This document shows positions 14,139 to 20,422 of a stretch of DNA of 22,782 nucleotides, one piece after another. A program made the translations under genes and the position numbers. This stretch comes from an uncultured Clostridia bacterium (GTDB taxonomy: Bacteria; Bacillota; Clostridia; Saccharofermentanales; Saccharofermentanaceae), in assembly GCA_937876985.1 (NCBI GenBank), contig CALEFT010000018.1, positions 1-22,782 on the forward strand, in the 5' to 3' direction. Below the pieces are notes generated by a model. That model was not told where the DNA came from. It did not search any database and saw only the letters and a program-made list of their open reading frames with translations. Every line of letters begins with the position of its first letter. Position 1 is the first letter of the stretch.

Positions 14139-15959
14139 TTAAATGCCGCTAGTAAGGTACTTCTTCTCAAATTCTCTAACGGAAACTGGCTTACTGTAGT
14201 AATAGCCTTGAATCGTGTCGCAACCTAATTCTTTGAGGACTTCAATCTGTGACTGTTCCTCGACGCCTTCTGCAATGGAGCTAATTCCAAGTTCACGAGA
14301 CATCGAGATGATGTGACTTAGGATGATCTTAATCTTTTCGCAATCGTCGCCGTCTACGATTAAGTCTACAAAGCTTTTGTCTATCTTCAAGGTGTCGAGC
14401 GGCATTTCCTTGAGAAGCGCGAACGACGAATAGCCGGTTCCGAAGTCGTCCATCGAGATTTGGAAGCCCTTGGCCTTGAGGTCGCCTAGCACACTAATCA
14501 TGTACGCCTGATTCTCATACGCCATTGTCTCTGTGAGCTCGAACTCGATTAGTGCCCTGTCCACGCCATACGAATCTACAATGGCTGCGAGGTGACTTGC
14601 CAAGTATGGCTTCACCATGTGCTTACGCGACAAGTTCACGGACACTGGGTAGACCTTATAGCCCTTCTCCTTCCATCTCTTGAGTTTGGCGCATACGCGG
14701 TGGAGCACGAACTCGTCAACCTTGATAATCGAGTCGTCCATCTCGAAATACGGCACAAAACGATACGGAGTCAACATCTTCTTATGCTTGTAGTTCCAAC
14801 GAACCAACGCCTCTGCACCGCAAATCTCGTTTTTCTGCGCATTGAACTTTGGCTGGAAATACACCTCGAATTCATTTGCGCGAATTGCAGTATCAAGGTA
14901 CGCCTTAAGCTGCTTGCCCCATAGCGCATTCTCGTGCATTTCCTTAGTGTAGAAGTGAATCTCGGTCTTGTTTATCTCAGTGCCCATCGACTGCGCAAGC
15001 TTTGCACAATCGGCAACAATCTCGCCACTATTCATCGCATATCGCATCGTAACGACGCCACAGCGATAGAAAATCTGATATCTCGGATCTGCATCAAGCC
15101 TAGAAATCTCATCGAAAAACCTACCCAGCTTTTCTCTTATCTCATCTTCAGGCATATCACGAATCATCATCGCGAAATTATCGTTATCACATCTCGCACC
15201 AAAATAAATCCAGTCCGAATGACGCTTCATATTCTCCGCGATTCTCCATAACACAACATTCGCAACATTATGGTTGTAAAGCTCATTGATCATATTGAAG
15301 TCCTTGACATCAAAATGCACGAAGCAATAATCCGTCACGCCACGCTTGTGATAATTCTGCAAGCACTCATTCATCCAAGTCCAATTGTAATACCCTGTAA
15401 TCGGCTCCGTATAAGCCTTAATATAAAGCTCGTCATTCGTAAACTTTCCGCCGCCACAATCAACTGCATATTTCGTATCCGTCGGAAAACTAATCTCATA
15501 CATGACGCGCAGTTTCTCTTTTACTGAGAACGCAGTCACCAAACCGCCATCTACATATTGATTCGCACTGATTCTCTCAACATTCTCGTAGCGAACCTTC
15601 TCTATCGTCTCCCTAAGCAATTCCTCATTAAGCTGATATTCATACGCCACATCCATCGTGATCATATACGACTCTGGAATCACAATGCACGGCAAATCCT
15701 CTGGGAGCTTAACCCTCTCATCATCAATCCTAAACTCTAGGCCAACCACCCAGTCTCGCCCAACATCCGCCTTCGCCTTCTCCGGCAAATAGAAAATACC
15801 AACATCATCATACGTACCGAACTCATACTGATACGCCTTGAGCGCCGCCGGACAAACACCATCTCGAATGCAAACCTGCACCTCGTCCGTCACTTCCGGC
15901 AAATAATATAACAACCTCTCAGGTCTGTGAATAATCAAAGTCGAAGTCACTCTTGCCAT
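14139..15959 (-). CDS. Cyclic-di-GMP phosphodiesterase: degenerate GGDEF plus EAL
   Basis: This 606-residue cytoplasmic protein has an N-terminal region (1-195) without membrane segments that I do not recognise, a GGDEF-like domain (about 207-335) and an EAL domain (about 355-600). The GGDEF signature is replaced by CDND near 257-260, so cyclase activity is not expected; the domain may bind GTP or c-di-GMP as a regulator. The EAL domain looks intact: EAL at 383-385, N442 in NLS, FELTE at 473-477, DDFGTGYSS at 504-512, KIDKSF at 525-530, AEGVE at 563-567 and QGYYYSKP at 584-591. It should hydrolyse c-di-GMP to pGpG. The frame is open 57 bp further upstream, but AAGAAGG seven bases before the ATG at 15959 sets the start. 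It is a single-gene unit with its own extended -10 promoter. Confidence 0.9.
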   Translation of the reverse strand: MARVTSTLIIHRPERLLYYLPEVTDEVQVCIRDGVCPAALKAYQYEFGTYDDVGIFYLPEKAKADVGRDWVVGLEFRIDDERVKLPEDLPCIVIPESYMITMDVAYEYQLNEELLRETIEKVRYENVERISANQYVDGGLVTAFSVKEKLRVMYEISFPTDTKYAVDCGGGKFTNDELYIKAYTEPITGYYNWTWMNECLQNYHKRGVTDYCFVHFDVKDFNMINELYNHNVANVVLWRIAENMKRHSDWIYFGARCDNDNFAMMIRDMPEDEIREKLGRFFDEISRLDADPRYQIFYRCGVVTMRYAMNSGEIVADCAKLAQSMGTEINKTEIHFYTKEMHENALWGKQLKAYLDTAIRANEFEVYFQPKFNAQKNEICGAEALVRWNYKHKKMLTPYRFVPYFEMDDSIIKVDEFVLHRVCAKLKRWKEKGYKVYPVSVNLSRKHMVKPYLASHLAAIVDSYGVDRALIEFELTETMAYENQAYMISVLGDLKAKGFQISMDDFGTGYSSFALLKEMPLDTLKIDKSFVDLIVDGDDCEKIKIILSHIISMSRELGISSIAEGVEEQSQIEVLKELGCDTIQGYYYSKPVSVREFEKKYLTSGI

Positions 15960-16000
15960 ACAAACACCTTCTTGCTTGTAACAACCTCGCCTCTCGCGCC

Positions 16001-16012
16001 CTCTCGAAAAGC
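16001..16012 (-). repeat. Copy of dispersed GCTTTTCGAG word in EAL leader
   Basis: CTCTCGAAAAGC on the plus strand lies between the EAL promoter and its start codon, in the untranslated leader. Confidence 0.6.
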
Positions 16013-16084
16013 ACAATAATTGTTATTCTAAACTCAATTTCAGGTCAAACCCGCGCCCCTATCGCAACTTTTGTTCCTTCATAA

Positions 16085-16093
16085 ATTATATCA
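16085..16093 (-). promoter_or_regulatory. Extended -10 promoter element of EAL gene
   Basis: TGATATAAT on the minus strand is a TGn-TATAAT extended -10 box. The -35 region is poor, as is usual for such promoters. The leader would be about 120 nucleotides. Confidence 0.55.
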
Positions 16094-16145
16094 TCTCGCA
16101 TAGGCCATTTCTTCGAAGTAAGAATAAGTTCAAATATTCTTTTCA

Positions 16146-16187
16146 TATTCCCAAATGAGCTTTTTGCTGTTTTGGGAATACTTTTTT
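16146..16187 (+). terminator. Plus-oriented terminator-like hairpin without a plus-strand gene
   Basis: TATTCCCAAA (16146-16155) pairs perfectly with TTTGGGAATA (16171-16180), the loop carries an inner AGC/GCT pairing, and CTTTTTT follows on the plus strand. All neighbouring genes are on the minus strand. Confidence 0.5.
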
Positions 16188-16224
16188 CTTGCTACTTAGA
16201 GGTGACAAGGCTTCCGCCAACAGT

Positions 16225-16270
16225 TTTGTCAACAAAAACGGGTCAATCTGTTGACAGATTTGTTGACAAA
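16225..16270. repeat. Nested inverted repeats with GTTGACA motif
   Basis: Outer arms TTTGTCAACA (16225-16234) and TGTTGACAAA (16261-16270) are perfect complements. Between them AATCTGT/ACAGATT (16245-16260) forms an inner seven-pair hairpin that also contains GTTGACA. Three related half-sites within 46 bp suggest a regulator binding region or cruciform. Confidence 0.65.
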
Positions 16271-16284
16271 TATAGGCTAGACTT

Positions 16285-16399
16285 TTATCAGCAGATAGTT
16301 CACCCAGGAGACATTGTTTTGATGAACTTCTTGCTGAACTAGGGGTTATCAGCAGATAGTTCACCCAGGAGGCCCTGTTTTGATGAACTTCTTGCTGAA
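16285..16399. repeat. Tandem 54-bp repeat, each unit a long hairpin
   Basis: Two 54-bp units (16285-16338 and 16346-16399) differ at only three bases and are 61 bp apart start to start. Each unit folds on itself: TCAGCA pairs with TGCTGA and, after a three-base internal loop, AGTTCA pairs with TGAACT. The three differences all fall in the unpaired centre. Confidence 0.9.
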
Positions 16400-16449
16400 A
16401 GCAGCTTTCCCATATTAAATGTGATAAACCAAAAAATCTCTATAAATGA

Positions 16450-16489
16450 TTATATGCTCCTCGCGATGTTTGTCCCGAGAAGCATATAA
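16450..16489. repeat. 40-bp two-part hairpin
   Basis: TTATATGCT (16450-16458) pairs with AGCATATAA (16481-16489) and, inside one mismatch, CTCG pairs with CGAG. No T run follows on either strand. Confidence 0.6.
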
Positions 16490-16742
16490 CATGGAATAAG
16501 GGATAGATATAAATAAGTAGAATGGCATATTTAATCTAACTAACGAATTATTCTTTGCGAGAATACTAACATGAAATCAAGAATTTTTCCATAGTATTTT
16601 TTGTGAAATCTTTCGGTTTTGCCAAAGTGCCACAAATTCACAACAAAAATGTCATGATTCTTATATTTTGTGACAAAATGATGATTCATAAGACTAGTAA
16701 TTGTCTATGAAAGCCTTATTTATCAAGCAAAATCCCACAATA

Positions 16743-16865
16743 TTAGCAAGGATTTTTAAGGAATTCTTGGATTATTTTCGCGTTAGTAGCTTCGTCGTAC
16801 TGCATAGCACGGTATGAGTAGTGATGAACTACTACACCAAGGCGCTGCACCACATCTTCAATCAC
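16743..16865 (-). CDS. Possible 40-residue coupled small protein
   Basis: A GTG at 16865 overlaps the stop codon of the membrane protein gene by four bases (GTGA), a classic coupled arrangement. The 40-codon frame begins VIEDVVQRLGVVVHHYS and ends in IIQEFLKNPC, with an ordinary protein-like amino acid mix and codon use similar to the neighbours. It has no ribosome binding site of its own, which fits reinitiation after the upstream stop but not independent expression. I do not recognise a family. It could also be a frameshifted relic of a longer gene end. Confidence 0.4.
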   Translation of the reverse strand: MIEDVVQRLGVVVHHYSYRAMQYDEATNAKIIQEFLKNPC

Positions 16866-17500
16866 TGCTTGAACTGAACTACGAAGCCGATTGCGGTTAT
16901 GAACAGCCAAAGAACGCTGGCAATTGGGTCACTCAAAGCAGCGTCGCTAGAGGTTGCGACAGTTGTTAGGAACGAAGCAATTGCTGGCACTCCCATAAGG
17001 ATTGGAAGGAGCGCTGTCGAGAGCAGATATCCACCGCAAGCGGCAGTGATAAGCTTGATTGCAATCTCGTTTAATGCGAGAACGATAAGTCCGAGGATAA
17101 ATCCGAGAAGGATTGAAAGTACAATGACTAGGATTGGTTCGATCATCGCAATTATAGATGGGTCAATAATGTCAAGATTGTCTAGCAATCCAGCGCCGCG
17201 AATGAATCCGGACACGACTGGATGTAGCATCGTTGTTGCAACAAGTGCAGTAACCCACATGAGCGCGGATTCGTATAGCTTGAACGCGATTAGACCAAGG
17301 ACAATAGCTACGATAATGCTAATGATTTGCGGCGTATTTCCGCTTAGATTAACGTCGAATGCTGGCAAAACTTCGCTGCAAATCAGTCCGCCAAGGCTAT
17401 ATCCGCCATAAGCACCTAGAATTGCAACGGAAAGTCTGAAGGACTTGTATCCCCAGAAACATAGGAAAACTCCCAAAATGATAAAAACTACAGTTTGCAT
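16862..17500 (-). CDS. DUF4203/TM198-like integral membrane protein
   Basis: This 212-residue protein is almost entirely hydrophobic, with about seven membrane segments and a glycine-rich AILGAYGGYSLGG motif at 27-39. The opening (VVFIILGVFLCFWGYKSFRL) and repeated G-rich helices resemble the TMEM198/DUF4203 family, whose bacterial role is unknown. The start at 17500 lies inside the end of dusB (13-bp overlap), with AGGAGGTG eight bases upstream, itself within dusB codons; expression should be tied to dusB. A possible 40-residue ORF follows with a GTGA overlap. Alternative view: a generic small membrane protein, since the family match is by pattern only. Confidence 0.72.
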   Translation of the reverse strand: MQTVVFIILGVFLCFWGYKSFRLSVAILGAYGGYSLGGLICSEVLPAFDVNLSGNTPQIISIIVAIVLGLIAFKLYESALMWVTALVATTMLHPVVSGFIRGAGLLDNLDIIDPSIIAMIEPILVIVLSILLGFILGLIVLALNEIAIKLITAACGGYLLSTALLPILMGVPAIASFLTTVATSSDAALSDPIASVLWLFITAIGFVVQFKQ

Positions 17501-18657
17501 ATCTTGCGCACCTCCTCAACAGTAGACGCTTGGCATAGTTCTCGCTTGAGAGCCGCCGCACCGTCAACACCCTTTACATATGCCGCCATTTGCGGCCTCA
17601 TCTCTCGAACCGCGAATTCCTCCGGCTTGTGCTCGCACGTCAATTCGAGTTCGTACAAAAGCATCTTCAAGCGGTCCTCTTTGCTGACAAAACCTCCCTG
17701 CCACGCATCGCCGCACGACTCATCTCCCCCAGACAAGTATGCACGAACCTGCTCGAAAAGCCACGGGTTACCACAGGCAGCCCTACCTATCATTATACCA
17801 TCTGCACCGGTAATCTCGAGCGCTCTCTTTGCACTTGGACCATCAACAATGTCACCATTAGCAAGAAATGGCACGCCAAAAGCGCGTGCAACAGCGGCCA
17901 TCTTCGCCACCTCGCCCATATCGGCGTTGCCGTGATACATCTGCTTGCCCGTTCTGCCGTGAACCGCGAGGAGGGCGATTCCTGCTTCGCATAAGCAGGA
18001 CGCGAAGCTCTCGCCGTTAAGGTGACCTGGGGAATCGTCGAAGCCGATTCTCGTCTTGACCGTGACTGGCTTGCCGTATGAGGCGGCAGCCTGAACGGCG
18101 CTTCGCGCGATGGCCGCTGCCCGTGACTCATCAAGCATCAGGGCACAACCGGCGCCAGTTTTGATGACCTTTGGTACTGGGCATCCCATGTTGATATCGA
18201 TTATGTCAACCGACTTTAGTCGGTCGTCCTCGCATATGGCGCGTATCGCATATTCAAAATCACTTGGCTCGCTTCCGAACAGCTGTATGCAAGTAATTCC
18301 TTCTTTTTCTTGATCTATCTCTAGGTACCTGAAGCTTCGCTCGATTCCGTTATACAATATCGAACGCGCCGACACGAGCTCTGTCGGACAATAACTCGCT
18401 CCAAACGATTTACATATCGACCTGAATGCCACCGAGCTCGTGCCCGCCATTGGCGCGAGGCATATCGCCTCGCCAATCGCGATATGCGTGGCCGATGCAG
18501 CCGGCATCGATGGCACATCTGGCGTTGCTGCCGCATCTAGCGTTGCTGGCGCATCCGGCGCTGCTGGCGTTGCCAGCGTGGCCGATGTAGCCGCTGGCGC
18601 GGCCTGCTTTTCGAGGGTGTTTGGTCTTCTGATAGTGATTGGCTTTAGTAAACCCAT
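17488..18657 (-). CDS. dusB: tRNA-dihydrouridine synthase with N-terminal low-complexity insertion
   Basis: This flavoenzyme reduces uridines in the tRNA D-loop, using FMN and NADPH. The TIM-barrel landmarks are in order: LAPMAG (67-72), IDINMGCP with catalytic C159, K201 in KTRIGFD, VHGRTGKQMYHG (232-243), ANGDIVDG (266-273) and GRAACGNPW (291-299). At 389 residues it is about 50 longer than usual. The excess is an Ala/Pro/Thr-rich stretch at about 10-60 that separates the normal opening (MGLLKPITI) from the normal continuation (IGEAICLAPMAG), so it interrupts the first beta-strand region. The start at 18657 has AAGGAAA five bases upstream and is supported by the family-like LLKPITI start. 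It is 54 bp after the PAP2 gene and overlaps the DUF4203-like gene by 13 bp. Confidence 0.92.
   Translation of the reverse strand: MGLLKPITIRRPNTLEKQAAPAATSATLATPAAPDAPATLDAAATPDVPSMPAASATHIAIGEAICLAPMAGTSSVAFRSICKSFGASYCPTELVSARSILYNGIERSFRYLEIDQEKEGITCIQLFGSEPSDFEYAIRAICEDDRLKSVDIIDINMGCPVPKVIKTGAGCALMLDESRAAAIARSAVQAAASYGKPVTVKTRIGFDDSPGHLNGESFASCLCEAGIALLAVHGRTGKQMYHGNADMGEVAKMAAVARAFGVPFLANGDIVDGPSAKRALEITGADGIMIGRAACGNPWLFEQVRAYLSGGDESCGDAWQGGFVSKEDRLKMLLYELELTCEHKPEEFAVREMRPQMAAYVKGVDGAAALKRELCQASTVEEVRKICKL
18478..18630. repeat. Low-complexity insertion within dusB carrying the dispersed word
   Basis: The plus strand here is a degenerate run of GCTGGCGTTGCC-like units coding on the other strand for Ala, Pro, Thr and Asp. 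At one end (18606-18617) stands GCTTTTCGAGGG, an exact copy of the dispersed word plus flank, read in frame as TLEKQ. The insertion is a whole number of codons. Confidence 0.75.
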
Positions 18658-18697
18658 ATGTGTTTCCTTGTGCGATTATGTTCTGTGGATTGGCGGT

Positions 18698-18709
18698 GCT
18701 TTTCGAGGG
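18698..18709 (+). repeat. Copy of dispersed GCTTTTCGAG word between PAP2 and dusB genes
   Basis: GCTTTTCGAGGG lies immediately next to the PAP2 stop codon. With the copy in the dusB insertion at 18606-18617, this makes two copies 92 bp apart in the same orientation. Confidence 0.65.
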
Positions 18710-18711
18710 GG

Positions 18712-19296
18712 TCAGACGCCTGGTAGGAACGAGAAAAACCCTGTGCCGAAAGCCCATGCGGCGAGGTTGCCGAGGATGATTCCGGTGAGGATCGAGAAGC
18801 CTACGTCGGTAAAAAAGTGCACGCGCAGATATAGACGCGATAGGGCGATGAGTGCCGCGTAGATGTATGCGACGATGCCGCACCACGGGTTGGTCAAGAA
18901 TATGACGGTGGCCGCCGCAAAAGAACTCAGCGTGTGGCCCGATGGAAACGAGAAGTCCCATGGCGTCTTGATCAACAGCTTGTACCTCTTGTGGAAAAAC
19001 GGCCTGTTGCGGCGCACGATGTTCTTCAAGATAAGATTGCCGAACATGACACACATCAAAAGCGCAATCATCATGATATATCCGTCCTTGAAGGTCGGCT
19101 CGATGAGCATCATGACAAGCGCCGCGCAGATCCACACCATCGCTCCGTTTCCAGTCTTCGTGATGAAGACCATCGCTTCGTCCATGAACTCGGACTTAAG
19201 CTTATTGTGGAGCATCTCGAGGTGGAAAACCTCCCACGCGGCAAGCTTGCTTACGTTCTTATTCGCAAATTTCTCTACTTCGATAATTCTTTTCAT
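18712..19296 (-). CDS. PAP2-family membrane phosphatase
   Basis: This roughly 194-residue integral membrane protein has all three signature motifs of the PAP2 acid phosphatase family: KNIVRRNRP (K-x6-RP), FPSGHTLSS (PSGH) and SRLYLRVHFFTD (SR-x5-H-x3-D). Such enzymes remove phosphate from lipid phosphates such as undecaprenyl pyrophosphate or phosphatidylglycerol phosphate at the outer membrane face. About five to six membrane segments are present. The frame is open to 19335, but neither 19335 nor 19302 has a ribosome binding site, and an extended -10 box is placed so that transcription would begin right at the ATG at 19296. The gene may therefore be leaderless; this is inference. It precedes dusB by 54 bp on the same strand. 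Confidence 0.88.
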   Translation of the reverse strand: MKRIIEVEKFANKNVSKLAAWEVFHLEMLHNKLKSEFMDEAMVFITKTGNGAMVWICAALVMMLIEPTFKDGYIMMIALLMCVMFGNLILKNIVRRNRPFFHKRYKLLIKTPWDFSFPSGHTLSSFAAATVIFLTNPWCGIVAYIYAALIALSRLYLRVHFFTDVGFSILTGIILGNLAAWAFGTGFFSFLPGV

Positions 19297-19302
19297 GCGC
19301 AT

Positions 19303-19332
19303 ATAATACCATTTTTTGCGCACATATTGAAA
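19303..19332 (-). promoter_or_regulatory. Extended -10 promoter of PAP2 gene, probably leaderless transcript
   Basis: On the minus strand TTTCAA (19327-19332), an 18-bp spacer ending in TGG, and TATTAT (19303-19308). Counting the usual six bases on puts the first transcribed base at the A of the ATG at 19296. Confidence 0.5.
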
Positions 19333-19374
19333 CATATTTAACTGGGTTTTGTTGAAGGATTTTGTAATGGATTT

Positions 19375-19457
19375 AAGGGATTTGCGCGGCTTTGATTGCT
19401 TGCTTCCTCGTTTGTTGCTTCGCTAACTGCCGCTTCTATCAGCCGCGCATTTCCCTT
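19375..19457. repeat. Long-range hairpin between XRE and PAP2 genes
   Basis: AAGGGA-tt-TGCGCGGCT (19375-19391) pairs with AGCCGCGCA-tt-TCCCTT (19441-19457): six and nine base pairs around a symmetric tt/tt internal loop, with a 49-base loop. It sits just past the XRE stop; there is no T run, so it may stabilise the mRNA end rather than terminate. Confidence 0.6.
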
Positions 19458-19479
19458 GTGTCAATCCTAACACTTAAGC

Positions 19480-19995
19480 TTATCTATTGATTTTTGAAAC
19501 CAGCTTTTGCTTCGCACCAAAAAGCTTGCGTCCAAGATTACTCAAAATCAAAGATGCCACCCAGACCGAGGCTGTCGTCACTCCGCCTGTAAATCCATAG
19601 AAAAAGTCAAACAAAGCGCTCGTGTCCTGTGGGTCCACAAAAGTAATAATCATATTGATTAGCGCCATCACCGCCGCGAAATACATGAGCCACTTAATGT
19701 TGCCCAAAAACTTCTCGTACTGCTCCGAACTATAGTCCGCCGCCAAAATTGCTGTCTCTTTAATTTCCTGATTCATATTCTGGTCTTTCCTCTCACCATT
19801 AAAAATTTCACGGAGGTCCACCTCATAAAAATCCGCAATCTCAACCAAAAGCTCCACATCCGGCAAATTGCTGCCCGTCTCCCACCTCGAGACTGTTCGA
19901 CGCGACACCATCATCGCCTCCGCAAGCTGCTCTTGTGTGATTCCCTTCTCTTTACGAAGTTTCTGTAGAAATGATCCAATCTTTACCTGATCCAT
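19480..19995 (-). CDS. XRE-family transcriptional regulator with two membrane helices
   Basis: This 171-residue protein has a Cro/C1-type helix-turn-helix at 6-61 (IGSFLQKLRKEKGITQEQLA, then VSRRTVSRWETGSNLPD and LVEIADFYEVDLREIF). After a linker it has two hydrophobic segments, about 102-120 (WLMYFAAVMALINMIITFV) and 138-155, so it is probably a membrane-tethered DNA-binding protein, a common type in Clostridia. Its target is unknown. The frame is open upstream, but AAGGAGGTAAGG right before the ATG at 19995 fixes the start. It is a single-gene unit; the long non-coding array region lies upstream at 19996-21130, so an involvement with those palindromes is possible but untested. Confidence 0.9.
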   Translation of the reverse strand: MDQVKIGSFLQKLRKEKGITQEQLAEAMMVSRRTVSRWETGSNLPDVELLVEIADFYEVDLREIFNGERKDQNMNQEIKETAILAADYSSEQYEKFLGNIKWLMYFAAVMALINMIITFVDPQDTSALFDFFYGFTGGVTTASVWVASLILSNLGRKLFGAKQKLVSKINR

Positions 19996-20150
19996 TTTCC
20001 TTACCTCCTTATGATGACCCAATTCTGCCTTCGCCACCACACATTTTCTAGGACATCGCCCGACCAAAACGCCCATTTCCCAGCATGAGACAAGCCTTGT
20101 CCCCTTAAAAGCGCCGCTTCTTTTCGCATCAGCCCTCTCATTCAGAGCCT

Positions 20151-20162
20151 CCCTCGAAAAGC
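20151..20162 (-). repeat. Copy of dispersed GCTTTTCGAG word upstream of XRE gene
   Basis: CCCTCGAAAAGC on the plus strand, overlapping the perfect palindrome GCCTCGAGGC (20161-20170). Confidence 0.6.
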
Positions 20163-20343
20163 CTCGAGGCCCACATCAAGCCACCCAGCCAACGCGCCTT
20201 TCTACTAACTGATTTTGCTGACAGTTTAGTATATTCTATTCTGCTTGAAAAGACGTTCAGACGAATAACTCATATAAATTTCCACTTCTCGTTTTTGGCG
20301 AGATATAGTTAGTTGATTCCTTGAATGGGTTCTTAGTTTGAAC

Positions 20344-20378
20344 ATCGGTATTAAGATTTGCTGATTTCCAATACCGAT
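20344..20378. repeat. 35-bp inverted repeat next to the array
   Basis: ATCGGTATT pairs with AATACCGAT over a 17-base loop. Total length equals that of the array units (35 bp) but the sequence is different. Its start is 79 bp before the first array unit, not 74. Confidence 0.65.
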
Positions 20379-20385
20379 TTGCAAA

Positions 20386-20401
20386 CCAGCGTGGTCGCTG
20401 G
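20386..20401. repeat. Perfect six-pair tetraloop hairpin
   Basis: CCAGCG and CGCTGG flank TGGT. It lies between the 35-bp inverted repeat and the array and is G/C-rich in an A/T-rich setting. Confidence 0.55.
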
Positions 20402-20422
20402 CTAGCTTATTAGATGATGGAC

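Larger units (their letters stand above)
15960..16742. other. Long non-coding region with multiple hairpins
   Basis: About 780 bp without a gene separates the EAL gene from the next minus-strand unit. In order it holds a copy of the dispersed word (16001-16012), the EAL promoter (16085-16093), a plus-oriented terminator-like hairpin (16146-16187), a nested set of GTTGACA-containing inverted repeats (16225-16270), a 54-bp tandem repeat (16285-16399) and a 40-bp two-part hairpin (16450-16489). The remaining 16490-16742 is A/T-rich and I see nothing definite in it. Confidence 0.6.

Noticed and set aside
16143..16364. Minus-strand frame of 73 codons
   Set aside because: It begins with a GTG inside the 54-bp tandem repeat, runs through hairpins and has no ribosome binding site.
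18410..19135. Minus-strand open frame of 241 codons across PAP2 and dusB
   Set aside because: It overlaps both real genes in another frame and has no family motifs.
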